A stretch of 17,415 nucleotides of DNA, from contig JASHSN010000277.1 of the NCBI GenBank assembly GCA_030038695.1, positions 1 to 17,415 on the forward strand, in the 5' to 3' direction. The number at the start of each line of letters is the position of its first letter. Positions within the stretch are counted from its first letter, which is position 1. Shown piece by piece: positions 1-7,496 of this stretch. Made by a program: the position numbers and the translations under genes. The stretch is from Nitrososphaeraceae archaeon (GTDB taxonomy: Archaea > Thermoproteota > Nitrososphaeria > Nitrososphaerales > Nitrososphaeraceae). Below the pieces are notes generated by a model, which saw nothing but the letters and a program-made list of their open reading frames with translations, did not search any database and had not been told where the DNA came from.

Positions 1-132
1 AGCCTGGTTTAACAGTCACCTAAACTTGAATACTCTACAATTCTCCTTCAAAACTGATTTAAATTCTACCATACTAGGACTTCAGGAATCCAAGCTTCCG
101 AAATTATAGACCTGAGCAAAAAAGGACATAAG
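1..132. other. left-edge noncoding stretch
   Basis: This lies beyond the stop codon of the glycosylase gene. The longest minus-strand reading I find after a start codon is an 18-codon peptide beginning at about position 75. No gene, RNA or repeat is supported here. Confidence 0.4.
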
Positions 133-771
133 CTAACCGATAGGATCGAACTTTGAAAGTGATTTCCACAGATACCACCTGGCTACAGTTCTATAAGGCT
201 TCCACGGTTGAGTGATAGATAACATTTCTGTTGGTTTTGGAAGCTCTGAAAGAGAATATATTTTCTGCATGGCTTTTCTTATACCTAAATCTGTAACCGG
301 TAAGACATCTAATCTTCCAAGGCAAAATATCAAAAACATTTCTGCCGTCCATCTTCCAATTCCTTTTACTTGTATTAGCTGAGCAATGATCTCCTCATCT
401 GATAGTTTATGCAATGTTGATACATCTAGTTTTCTTTGCATAACTTTTGCAGACAGGTCCTTTATGTATTCTATTTTTTTATTTGATAACCCAATTGATG
501 ATCTAAGTACTGAATTAGGAGTTGAAAGTACCTGTTCAGGCAAGAATGGTCGAGAGTTATTGTTGTTATTATAATATTTGATAAATCTGCTATAAATAAC
601 TCTGGCTGCACTTCCAGCAAGCTGTTGATACATTATTGATTCAATCAATGCTGAAAACGGATCTTTGCGAATCTTGATTGAAAAATCTCCAACTGATCTA
701 ATTATTTCTCCTAGGCACGGATCAGTTTGGGAGAGGAATTTGATTATAACGGTAACATTATTAATGTTCAT
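133..771 (-). CDS. AlkA-like DNA-3-methyladenine glycosylase (HhH-GPD family)
   Basis: Base-excision repair enzyme that removes alkylated bases such as 3-methyladenine from DNA. The 212-residue protein has the HhH-GPD fold. The helix-hairpin-helix reads VKGIGRWTAEMF (residues 135-146). It is followed by the expected catalytic aspartate in LPVTDLGIRKA (D161), the position of D238 in E. coli AlkA. The N-terminal half carries the family's DPFSALIESIMYQQLAGSAA segment. At about 210 residues it is a compact archaeal/bacterial form without AlkA's N-terminal TBP-like domain. The start is an ATG at 771, with no competing start nearby. It is monocistronic, and a second alkylation-repair gene (ogt) lies 12.6 kb away in this window. 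Family assignment is firm; the exact substrate range is inferred. Confidence 0.9.
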   Translation of the reverse strand: MNINNVTVIIKFLSQTDPCLGEIIRSVGDFSIKIRKDPFSALIESIMYQQLAGSAARVIYSRFIKYYNNNNNSRPFLPEQVLSTPNSVLRSSIGLSNKKIEYIKDLSAKVMQRKLDVSTLHKLSDEEIIAQLIQVKGIGRWTAEMFLIFCLGRLDVLPVTDLGIRKAMQKIYSLSELPKPTEMLSITQPWKPYRTVARWYLWKSLSKFDPIG

Positions 772-1326
772 ATTAATTCTGAGTGAACCTCAAGATTAAG
801 ATTGTTTTCTCTGACTGATAATTAATTTAGACACAATAGGGATGCGTATCTAGTCATTTGTTTTTTGAAACAGGCTACAAAAAGCTTACCAATAGTAATT
901 AGTCGACTTTATGGCATTTCAATGTATAGTGTTTAATGTTGTCTCAATGACTGGATTATGCTTGTGTTCTTACAGAAATATAGAAATCATGATAATTTGT
1001 TGACCCAGTTGGTGACGTAGTTGCTGCTGTTGCTGTTGGTAGTCGAAAAGTATCTCTTCCTTTAGCATGTATACGAATGCACAGCGAAAACTGATCGGAT
1101 AGGACCAAACGACGAAGTACAGATAGATGGAAATACATCTTGGCAACCATATCTATAATGATGAAGATACCCTGTAATTCCGATTCTGGCAGCTATCTCG
1201 GGATTCACAACAGCGACAACAATACGCACAGCTGGCTGTAGCTCAGGCATTCTTGATTAGCTTTCACCTACTAAGAATATCTAAAGCTTAATTGACGATG
1301 GTAGAAAAAGATATTGCGGTTGCAGG
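772..1326. other. mostly noncoding, one doubtful small minus-strand ORF
   Basis: From 1250 down to 956 all three minus frames stay open for 60 or so codons in partly overlapping pieces. One frame starts MPELQPAVRIVVAVVNPEIA at 1250 and has a TATA-like tagatatt about 25 bases upstream. A second frame ends in Thr/Ala/Ser-rich sequence. A third holds a hydrophobic stretch then a run of six glutamines, near a CAG/CAA-rich tract at 1018-1042. This could be a frameshifted gene or chance. I recognise no family and do not call a CDS with confidence. Nothing else is seen in the interval. Confidence 0.3.
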
Positions 1327-1686
1327 TCAAGGTTTTTGTGCTATAATCATTGAAGTAGGATAGGTGAAATGAATCTGTCTTCCTACGTAATGACTGTTTA
1401 CCCCAAGCGTGTTGTTTTGTATATCTTCAATGAACAACCGACGAATTTTGTCTTTGTCCCCAGGATTAGGAAATGAAGCCTGCAATAGTCTCTCTAATTC
1501 CATCTCAACTCCATACGAATCGGTGTTTATTATTGTCAAACCTATCCTTTTGAACATCTCATGTAGTTCTGTAAGAGTTAATGCCCTAACATGTGAAGGG
1601 TCACGGAGCTTTTCAATATAATTATACGTGTCAACTTTGTCAAATGGTGAAGTAGAAAAAAAACTCCTATCCCCTGATCTTGTCTG
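1327..1686 (-). pseudogene. 3' remnant of a class I SAM-dependent methyltransferase gene
   Basis: The minus frame is open from just after a TAA at 1689-1687 down to the stop at 1327. It encodes YIEKLRDPSHVRALTLTELH followed by EMFKRIGL and a long C-terminal tail. The pattern (Y)IE+LRDPSH...LTxxEL...F..AGL is typical of the C-terminal third of UbiE/type-11 methyltransferases. The SAM-binding half (motif I, GxGxG) is absent upstream, and the frame there is broken by stops at 1720-1722 and 1687-1689. An internal ATG at 1557 could give a 76-residue peptide, but it would lack any cofactor site. I read this as a 5'-truncated gene fossil. Recognition of the tail is good; the original substrate is unknown. 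Confidence 0.7.
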
Positions 1687-1868
1687 TTAATTTAAACTCA
1701 CTTGTCTGTTATCCAGTCTTTACGGAAGATCCTGTCGCGCGTTGCTTACAACACTCACATTGATATTAAGAGAAAATCCTGATATCCTAGTATTGAAGTA
1801 CCATTGTATCACAACAGTGTACTACTGCTAATACACGTACGCGATAAGCTGCACAACCTCTTTATGTG

Positions 1869-2060
1869 TTACTTGCTCCTAATGCCTACTAGACAAGTTT
1901 TACACCATAAATCACATTTTTCAATATCATCAAGCGGCGCAAAACATTTTACACAATGAAGTTTCTTGCTATGGTTATGTGGTTCTAATCGACCACAAGA
2001 ACGACAAAGCATTCCACTGGTCGAGTAATGAAGCATTGACAAACATTTTACACATCCCAT
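1869..2060 (-). CDS. small double zinc-ribbon protein, function unknown
   Basis: A 63-residue protein built almost entirely from cysteine pairs: C3-x2-C6, C19-x2-C22, C36-x2-C39 and C53-x2-C56, with an extra C49. The spacing fits two consecutive Cys4 zinc ribbons: residues 3-22 (CVKC...CRSC) and 36-56 (CVKC...CKTC). The start is the ATG at 2060. An AT-rich box (gattaata, about 2080-2090) sits about 26 bases upstream, as expected for an archaeal promoter. Such mini zinc-ribbon proteins are frequent in archaea and often bind nucleic acids or partner proteins, but no specific role can be read from the sequence. Neighbours do not form an operon with it. Confidence 0.65.
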   Translation of the reverse strand: MGCVKCLSMLHYSTSGMLCRSCGRLEPHNHSKKLHCVKCFAPLDDIEKCDLWCKTCLVGIRSK

Positions 2061-2164
2061 TTTTTCTCATCTCTCTGGATCCGTTATTAATCATCAAAGT
2101 ACAAAATTTGAGTATTAAATTTAAAAAAACATAATTATAGTGAATTGTTCTTTGCTTTTCGTTC

Positions 2165-2194
2165 GTGGTGAACATTCACCACACCACTTTGGTG
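2165..2194. repeat. adjoining palindromes, possible operator
   Basis: GTGGTGAA-CA-TTCACCAC (2165-2182) is a perfect 8+8 inverted repeat. It runs directly into CACCA-CTT-TGGTG (2182-2194), so GGTG/CACC half-sites recur four times in 30 bases. It lies about 105 bases upstream of the zinc-ribbon start, between two divergent promoters. A regulator-binding site is a reasonable inference; a hairpin in a transcript is the alternative. Confidence 0.4.
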
Positions 2195-2503
2195 AGTCTG
2201 ATTCTTGAAAATGTACAAATCTTCAAAATACATATGGAAATTTTGACTTGTTCATGGTTATTAAACACATTATTATCTTAATGGTGTAGAAATCAAGAAT
2301 GGCCTGCAGTTTGTAAATTTATTAGAGCTTTTAATAACCAAGATGGTGGTTGTTGAATCAATACTGTTTTTAGTGGCAATTTTCCACTAGCCAATCGATT
2401 ATGCTAATAGGTTATACTTATGCCAGCTGCTACCCCAAGATCACACAAAATCTCTTCTCAATTCATCGTGTAGTCTTCGGTGTGGTCCTAGTGTATCCGT
2501 GTT

Positions 2504-2513
2504 AGAATATAAG
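2504..2513 (+). promoter_or_regulatory. TATA box of the DUF1214 gene
   Basis: agaatataag is centred about 27 bases before the ATG at 2536. That distance would place transcription initiation at the start codon, giving a leaderless mRNA. Confidence 0.5.
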
Positions 2514-2535
2514 CTGGACCTCTGATGGATTATAT

Positions 2536-2985
2536 ATGCAAAAAATGATAGGATTATGGGCCATAGCTGCTTTAACACTGGCGATGGGATCAACAAGCAC
2601 TTTTCAGCATGTATTTGCGCCTTCTTCCGGTCCAGGAATAAACTCCCCATCTTCTACCAATATACATTTTATCATGAATGACGATGGTTCAGGAAACCCT
2701 TTAACTGGGGCTAACAACTATAAAATTCACTTCAAACAAACAATCCCTCCGCAAAATTGGACTATTACATCATACGATAAAAATGGTTTGCGCTATAACA
2801 GCACAAATTCTTTCTCGGTTAAGAAGAATACAGATGGCTCAATTGACATATATGTACAACACCAGAGTCCTGCAAAAGACAAAAAGTCCAATTGGCTGCC
2901 GTCCCCTGATGACTCATTTGGTATTGTTTTGGAAACCTCTAGAACATTCCCCCCTGATGGCTTCAGTGTACCTCAGCGCAACTGA
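2536..2985 (+). CDS. secreted stand-alone DUF1214 protein
   Basis: A 149-residue protein with a signal peptide (residues 4-28, hydrophobic core then VFA) followed by one DUF1214 domain. Visible family motifs are IPPQNWTITSYD (70-81), NTDGSIDIYVQHQSPAKDK (98-116) and NWLPSPDDSFGIVL (119-132). DUF1214 is normally the C-terminal half of large DUF1254/DUF1214 proteins; here it stands alone and is exported. The usual closing segment (Pro-rich, W/PPxV) is poorly matched, and the protein ends abruptly in SVPQRN, so the last few residues may be lost. The start at 2536 is favoured by the TATA box 27 bases upstream. Function is not established. Family membership is confident, activity unknown. Confidence 0.75.
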   Translation: MQKMIGLWAIAALTLAMGSTSTFQHVFAPSSGPGINSPSSTNIHFIMNDDGSGNPLTGANNYKIHFKQTIPPQNWTITSYDKNGLRYNSTNSFSVKKNTDGSIDIYVQHQSPAKDKKSNWLPSPDDSFGIVLETSRTFPPDGFSVPQRN

Positions 2986-2993
2986 TCACTCTC

Positions 2994-3012
2994 CTATCCG
3001 TGGACCGGATAG
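2994..3012 (+). terminator. hairpin just past the DUF1214 stop codon
   Basis: CTATCCG-TGGAC-CGGATAG is a perfect 7-bp stem with a 5-base loop, beginning 9 bases after the TGA. It may mark or protect the mRNA 3' end. No U-run follows, so intrinsic termination is uncertain. Confidence 0.45.
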
Positions 3013-3326
3013 TGAAGAACAACATGTAAAATCATGTCACACGAATAACAGTTTACGACCAAAGAGTAGATAATCCAGATGTGTCTCAGTCTACGCTCTT
3101 GCGCTAGGATTAATTGTTGAACGTAGCTACAGTGTTTGCACTTTAATGGCAGTAGTTCTTTTACTTCTTTTATTCAGTCGTCTCGTCTTTTGCGAAAGTT
3201 CTAGCAGACGCAGTATCGATCAACACTCCGTATCAATTAGTACTACTATTTCCACAAAAAATATTCTTCTAATGCAATCAATATTTATATTGTTTGTGCA
3301 TACAAATCGAACAATACAAATCTATG
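3013..3326. other. noncoding stretch
   Basis: Only one plus frame is open (a 64-codon reading from 3146, hydrophobic then Ser-rich). It has no family resemblance and no convincing promoter, so I do not treat it as a gene. Confidence 0.4.
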
Positions 3327-3841
3327 TTACTGTAGCGTAAGTAGCATTAGCTTTGGCCAACAAATCAGATGCAGTAGGAAAAATAACACATCATAAACAT
3401 AGTCTCTTTCGTGAAGAATATTTACCATTAGAGAACTATGATCTAATCGTCTTGTTGACACTTTAGGTTTTGTGATTTTGGCAGCAGTAGTAAAAGGCAT
3501 CAATATTTCTTCTTTTTCTTCTTCTTCATTTCCTGGCAATGCCCTAAGCTGTTCGTCGTCAACTATTGGTACTTCTTCCTGAGGTTCATTTATGCCTGGT
3601 TCAAATTCATTGCCCTCCTTTGTTGTATTTTCCATATGTCCGTTTGATCGCAATGCCGACTGATAAGCAGGGATTGCGAATGTTTTAAATTTTCGGTGAT
3701 TCGTCTAAGAGGAAGCCCTTTCAAAGCTGTAATTGGTAATGGTTTAAGGTCGACCATGTATACCCATACACTAAGGGGAGAGAGATAGATGATTAGCCCT
3801 ACATTACCCGTTTCAGTGACGTCTATATTGGCAGATTTCAA
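3327..3841 (-). pseudogene. frameshifted unknown gene with acidic tail
   Basis: Two minus frames join naturally. The upstream frame (3841 to about 3690) reads NIDVTETGNVGLIIYLSPLS and on through LKPLPITALKGLPLRRITEN. The next frame picks up at the A-rich tract near 3685 with KFKTFAIPAYQSALRSNGHM. It then continues through a strongly acidic run (PGNEEEEKEEI) to a stop at 3327. Neither half has a good independent start: the first would need TTG at 3841 only about 9 bases from a TATA-like ttataat, or an internal ATG at 3757. A single-base indel explains the pattern. I do not recognise the family. Sequencing error at the homopolymer is the alternative to true decay. Confidence 0.45.
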
Positions 3842-4047
3842 TTCCTATTATAAGTGCATGTTAGTACGTATCATCTATACAACAAAAACAAGTCACATGA
3901 CATCATCCACGACGTCTTAACACTGTACTATACCTGCGTTTTTTCACTCTTAATTGCTTTTAATTGCAATTGCATACTTGAGAAATAAATGTGTTAGTAC
4001 GACCTGTGGGACATTGTGGGACAGCTATACTACTTTGACAGGGTGAC
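3842..4047. other. short intergenic region
   Basis: No coding frame. It has a local TTAATTGC-type direct repeat (about 3951-3973) and AT-rich DNA leading into the promoter of the next gene. Confidence 0.4.
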
Positions 4048-4057
4048 TTTTTATACT
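4048..4057 (+). promoter_or_regulatory. TATA box that decides the downstream start
   Basis: ttttatactt is centred about 27 bases before the ATG at 4080 but only 9 bases before an upstream in-frame ATG at 4062. The archaeal spacing rule therefore favours 4080. Confidence 0.5.
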
Positions 4058-4079
4058 TGTTATGAATTCTTTTATTCCA

Positions 4080-4613
4080 ATGAAAAAACGCTTGGGAATA
4101 TTGACAACAGCTGTGGTTGCGACCATCTTTGTTGGGTTATTTTTTGGCAATACCAACTTTATGGTATCATCAGCTTCTGCTGCATCGTCCAACCCACTTC
4201 AATCCTCATCACATGTGACGCTTCAAAACACAGCAACCTCATCGCAAGACCCGCTTCCAGGACACCAGGGACATCAGCTAGTAATGGTTCTTCCGCCACG
4301 GTCTGATGGAAAGCTGTGGGTAGGGACAGTCACATGGACTGCTTCAAAGCCAGTGGAATTGGTAGTCCTACATGGTTACAAGAACCTCACCTCGGCCGAC
4401 GATGCTCATGGGGTGCCACTTATTTCTACCCCTCCCTCAGGTGCTGTTGCGATAACCCTAATTAAGCCAAGCCAATTTATGCCTCCAGGAAACCCAGTAC
4501 CATCAGGAACTGCACCTTTTGTAGGAACCGCTGTAGCATTCCATACGTTAAGTGGAGCGAAGTTTACTGTAACATATAGTGTTGATGCAACAGCAAATAC
4601 TCGGACAAAGTAA
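4080..4613 (+). CDS. secreted protein of unknown function
   Basis: From the ATG at 4080 the protein is 177 residues. It begins MKKRLGILTTAVVATIFVGL, a classic signal peptide with a likely cleavage after ASA near residue 34, and the Ser/Thr-rich linker that follows is typical of exported thaumarchaeal proteins. The mature part (from HQGHQLVMVLPPRSDGKLWV onward) is rich in Val, Thr, Pro and Gly and looks like one beta-sandwich domain (VGTVTWTASKPVELVVLHGY; FHTLSGAKFTVTYSVDA). There are no cysteines and no C-terminal anchor. An ATG at 4062 would add six residues but lies too close to the TATA box. I do not recognise a named family. Secretion is well supported; role unknown. Confidence 0.7.
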   Translation: MKKRLGILTTAVVATIFVGLFFGNTNFMVSSASAASSNPLQSSSHVTLQNTATSSQDPLPGHQGHQLVMVLPPRSDGKLWVGTVTWTASKPVELVVLHGYKNLTSADDAHGVPLISTPPSGAVAITLIKPSQFMPPGNPVPSGTAPFVGTAVAFHTLSGAKFTVTYSVDATANTRTK

Positions 4614-5022
4614 CATTAAGAAGTGGCATAACATTTCTTGGAAACCAACTCTATCAGAGCAACAAACTAACGTACTCTGATAGGGAGAATATCCCACCTT
4701 TTTATTCTGGATCCAGTGAACGTACAAAACTCTAGACCTCTTTTTTAATCTTATGGTTAGTATGACTGACTGACTATGGAGGTTTTATGATTATACTCCA
4801 TAGGCCCTCCCCCATAGCCATCTTCTGCATAGAGAGGTAGAAGAAGGAAAATTCCACCATCCTTTCCTGCATACGTATCGGTACTAAAAACAGAATTGAT
4901 TAGGAAGGAAAATCCAACATGGATTTAGTGTGAGATTTACTGTTGGCTTAAAACGACTTAATTCTACCTGCTTCTTCCAGGGTGCAAGAGAATATAACCT
5001 ATTAAGTGCAGCACAACATAAA
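4614..5022. other. intergenic region with a 3' hairpin
   Basis: Contains the hairpin at 4651-4683 and a T-rich patch near 4698. On the minus strand, 4757-4919 is open without a start codon and reads sensibly (TDTYAGKDGGIFLLLPLYAE...), possibly a small gene remnant. Two short similar segments (aaggaaaattccaccat at about 4845, aaggaaaatccaacat at about 4904) are also present. Confidence 0.35.
4651..4683 (+). terminator. stem-loop downstream of the secreted-protein gene
   Basis: CTATCAGAG (4651-4659) and CTCTGATAG (4675-4683) form a perfect 9-bp stem with a 15-base loop, 38 bases past the stop codon. A pyrimidine-rich cacctttttatt follows within 20 bases, consistent with a transcript end. Confidence 0.45.
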
Positions 5023-5734
5023 TCAAGATTTTACCGATATTTTGAAATCATCTTCAACTGGTTCGATCGGTTGAAAGAGTATGGCATCAATAGTTACTCT
5101 AGGTTTAAAGATTCCTGCTGCATCAAACTTGTAAGCGGCAGATTCAACACCCCATGACGAATGAAGCGTTTGTTGATATGATGTCTTATTCTTAGGTGTA
5201 TCAATTGAAAATACATAGTCTATGTGGTTATGATTTTTGTCGGTCTCTATGTCAATAAAAATAATTTTAAAGTGGGTGATTTGTCCAACCTTTGGTACAG
5301 ATGGAGCCCATGTTAGTTGTACTGCTACATTGATCTTTGGATTAGTCTTCGTTACTGAAGAGATGTCGTTGTTAACAGAAACATTTCCTTGCATCCAAGG
5401 ATATATGGGAGAGGAAAAATTGTAACTACCATCATTTTCAAACCTATATTGGAATGAACCATTTGGTTTTATTATGCCAGAATTAGAGAAAATCCCCTTT
5501 CCACCAGATTTTGTTATAACTATTCTATGATTTATATCATCCAGTGTTATACCAACGTATTTGTTGTCCTTTTTGTATGAAATAAGAAGGCATATCGAAA
5601 AATTTAGCATTATTGTGATTGCTTGAACACGGAATTATTGTAATAACTTCCTCAGAAAGTACTGCAGGAATATTGGTAATTAGCATTAGAAATAAAACTG
5701 TCACAATCGGTATAGTAAACAAGGATGAAGTCAC
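5023..5734 (-). pseudogene. frameshifted plastocyanin-like (cupredoxin) secreted protein
   Basis: Two minus frames make one gene if a single extra base near 5541 is removed; the span is then exactly 237 codons. Frame one (start GTG at 5734) gives a signal peptide (about residues 5-27), then PSYFIQKGQQIRWYNT. Frame two continues DDINHRIVITKSGGKG, then NDGSYNFSSPIYPWMQGNVS, and a second beta-rich domain to about residue 236. The first 100 residues follow the cupredoxin pattern: xxIRWYNxD..NHRI for the first His ligand (H69), then the ligand loop. In that loop the usual Cys and His of C-x-x-H-P-W-M are Ser/Pro and Tyr, so type-1 copper binding looks lost. An upstream TAG in frame excludes a longer N-terminus. 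Decay, or a sequencing error, explains the frameshift. Confidence 0.7.
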
Positions 5735-5774
5735 ACCTAAACGCTATAGGGCAAAAGTCACACCTAAACGTTAT
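5728..5774. repeat. 27-bp-period direct repeat over the cupredoxin start
   Basis: AAGTCACACCTAAACGCTAT (5728-5747) recurs at 5755-5774 with one difference (T for C). It overlaps the first codons and upstream region of the cupredoxin reading frame. It may be a tandem regulator site or a small duplication. Confidence 0.5.
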
Positions 5775-6121
5775 GACTATAGCCTTTATCACCTCGGACG
5801 CCGCCACGGAAAGGCTTGTTATGTCGTGGGAGCCAACCTGATAAGTAGTCTAAAGATTGATTGTCAGGATTTTTTGTATAGTGGAAAACAATTAATTTTT
5901 AGAATTGTATAATTGACAATGCTATTCTAAAAACTAATTGAAATGATATAATTATTCATGATCTTTATAATTTTTGTCATTTCTTAAGTATGTTGAATGA
6001 ATATTACTAAGATACCTTTCAGATTTCTCATGGTTGGAAGTTCGAACGCAGATAAGAATCAAAAATAAAACAATTGGATCTTTTGACGTAGTCTAACAAT
6101 ACACGCGCAGATGCCTGAGGA
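5775..6121. other. AT-rich intergenic region
   Basis: No coding frame is supported. It contains the long AT-rich hairpin at 5889-5940. A tRNA T-loop-like gttcgaa at about 6040 has no matching stems. Confidence 0.4.
5889..5940. repeat. 17-bp inverted repeat / hairpin
   Basis: CAATTAATTTTTAGAAT (5889-5905) pairs with ATTCTAAAAACTAATTG (5924-5940) at 16 of 17 positions around an 18-base spacer. It lies 180 bases beyond the stop of the DUF6659-type gene on the minus strand. It could be a transcript-end structure or the remains of a small inverted-repeat element; no target duplication is evident. Confidence 0.5.
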
Positions 6122-6556
6122 CTACTGTAAAAAGTAATCTTGATTTTCAGCTACGCAAGGCAGGATTCTCTTTAGAATAATTGAATCGGCTTCTGCCTCA
6201 CTATCAAATGTCAATAATAACAAAAATTTAGTCTTTTCACCATTCTTAATCGGGATGGTTGCCCTTACCAACTTTTCATATCTACTGAGCGAGAACTTCA
6301 GTTCCCCTATCTTTGATTTGAATTTGTTACGTGTGGCTGCGCGTATAGCTGCCTGGGCCGCTGCCCTTGAAGATTCTTCCTGTGTCATCAAAGGAGCTAA
6401 CCCACGTCTGCATGCAGTTGCCATTAGATGACCAACATGATCGGCTACTGCCGCAGATCTTATAAAATAATGTCTAGTGAGTATTTCTACACAAAAGTTC
6501 TGAAAATATTCATCACTTGTAATGGTTTTGCTGTTGTTGCTTACGCCGCTAGCCAA
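6122..6556 (-). CDS. DUF6659-type thaumarchaeal protein
   Basis: A 144-residue soluble alpha/beta protein. Recognisable features include GHLMATACRRGLAPLMTQEE (about residues 42-61), then AAIRAATRNKFKSKIGELKF and SRYEKLVRATIPI. After that come a short hydrophobic strand (KFLLLLTFDSEAEAD) and the closing IILKRILPCV. This order matches, from memory, the archaeal DUF6659 family, common in Nitrososphaeria and with a roadblock/profilin-like feel. Its function is unknown; no catalytic residues stand out. The start is taken as TTG at 6556 because no in-frame ATG lies near, and an AT-rich aattaa about 28 bases upstream fits a promoter. No operon partner is visible. Confidence 0.65.
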   Translation of the reverse strand: MASGVSNNSKTITSDEYFQNFCVEILTRHYFIRSAAVADHVGHLMATACRRGLAPLMTQEESSRAAAQAAIRAATRNKFKSKIGELKFSLSRYEKLVRATIPIKNGEKTKFLLLLTFDSEAEADSIILKRILPCVAENQDYFLQ

Positions 6557-7022
6557 TAATATCGGTACTACTTCCTAGGATTAATTCTTTTCCTGCCTGT
6601 TCTCTCTAATTTCGATAGGGTCATGAATAATGTTCGCAATTTCTAGCCATGGTATTGCCCGTCATATTGGTTGGAATTACCCAAGGGCATGTTAACAAAG
6701 GATTCTGCCATTTATAAGCTCATTTTAACTGCATCCGAGTGTTTACTCCTGAGAGCGCAACCGCTATACGTCGTCGTCTCAAGACTCCATCACCGCCATC
6801 ACCGCCATCAGACCATCCTGATCCTATCTGCACATAGGGCTCGTTCAGAGCGACTATCAGAACTGCTGATTATCTGCTTCTAGTACAGCACCATGACCGT
6901 CGTTTGTCAGATATCATTAGGTTGTCCGTTTGGCAAGATACAATGGAATACAATTATGACAGGCCCTGGCCAGGGCGCCTGTCCGAATTCGGCACCTTTT
7001 ATCATCAATGTTAGAGGATATT
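6557..7022. other. noncoding or decayed stretch
   Basis: Several open frames of 45-90 codons on both strands overlap, none with a convincing start or family. One plus frame reads through a single TAG (about 6837) from FTPESATAIRRRLKTPSPPS into HHDRRLSDIIRLSVWQDTME, ending in a stop near 7011. It could be a gene remnant. A ccatcaccg microsatellite-like repeat sits at 6787-6808. Confidence 0.3.
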
Positions 7023-7442
7023 CTACTTATGACTCTTCTTGGATTTTAGTTTGGCTGCTTCACTTGTTAGAGGAGCCGATTCGCCTATCTGTTGCACTGT
7101 ATCCTTCACCGTTTCACCTATCCCGCGTGCTGCCACAACTGTTTTCTCCACGTTGACAGCAGTATCCTTAATCACGCCACGTTCTTTCAGCTCTTTAGCC
7201 GTTTCATTAATTTCCTTTGTGGTATCTCTTGCTGCGACCACCGCTTCATGGACAGCTGTTGCTAGTTCATCAATCGCGCCGCTCTGATGTACAGCTCGCA
7301 CGACATCTCTCATCCTTGCAGATGCTTCTCGAATATTACTTGCGACTTCTCTTATCGTATCGATAGTCTTTTGTGTCGAGGGATCTACAGTCGCTGTTGC
7401 ATCGGGACTTGAATTAATATCATCCGGTATTGAAGACGACAT
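7023..7442 (-). CDS. long amphipathic-helix protein, function unknown
   Basis: A 139-residue protein with no hydrophobic segment. After a disordered Ser/Asp/Thr N-terminus (residues 1-23), nearly all the rest is predicted helix rich in Ala, Val, Glu, Lys and Thr. Quasi-repeats such as TIREVASNIREASARMRDVV, VHEAVVAARDTTKEINETAK and VEKTVVAARGIGETVKDTVQ recur. The tail is lysine-rich (KLKSKKSHK). This resembles LEA-like, YtxH-like or apolipoprotein-like helical proteins that coat membranes or form coiled coils. The start is ATG at 7442, with TATA box tttatatta 25 bases upstream, so the message is probably leaderless. Tandem repeats further upstream (7497-7538) may regulate it. A stress or membrane-surface role is inference only. 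Confidence 0.7.
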   Translation of the reverse strand: MSSSIPDDINSSPDATATVDPSTQKTIDTIREVASNIREASARMRDVVRAVHQSGAIDELATAVHEAVVAARDTTKEINETAKELKERGVIKDTAVNVEKTVVAARGIGETVKDTVQQIGESAPLTSEAAKLKSKKSHK

Positions 7443-7460
7443 TGTATGGTATATGTCAGA

Positions 7461-7471
7461 ATAATATAAAG
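7461..7471 (-). promoter_or_regulatory. TATA box of the helical-protein gene
   Basis: Read on the minus strand, ctttatattat is centred about 25 bases before the ATG at 7442, fitting a leaderless transcript. Confidence 0.55.
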
Positions 7472-7496
7472 AGGTATGCTTTCCTACTATTAGTTG

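Larger units (their letters stand above)
2061..2535. other. intergenic region between divergent genes
   Basis: It holds the promoters of the zinc-ribbon gene (minus) and of the DUF1214 gene (plus), plus the palindrome cluster at 2165-2194. The rest is AT-rich with only short peptides in all frames. Confidence 0.5.

Noticed and set aside
3146..3340. 64-codon plus ORF with a hydrophobic start
   Set aside because: No promoter at archaeal spacing, the hydrophobic part is too short and Leu-only, and there is no family resemblance.
6025..6060. gttcgaac resembling a tRNA T-loop
   Set aside because: No flanking complementary T-stem, acceptor or anticodon arm could be found.
6787..6808. ccatcaccg tandem units, considered as a CRISPR-like or regulatory repeat
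   Set aside because: Units are too short and adjacent, without spacers; this is simple sequence.
6893..7156. 87-codon plus ORF
   Set aside because: It runs antisense into the well-supported helical-protein gene and its second half mirrors that gene's codons.
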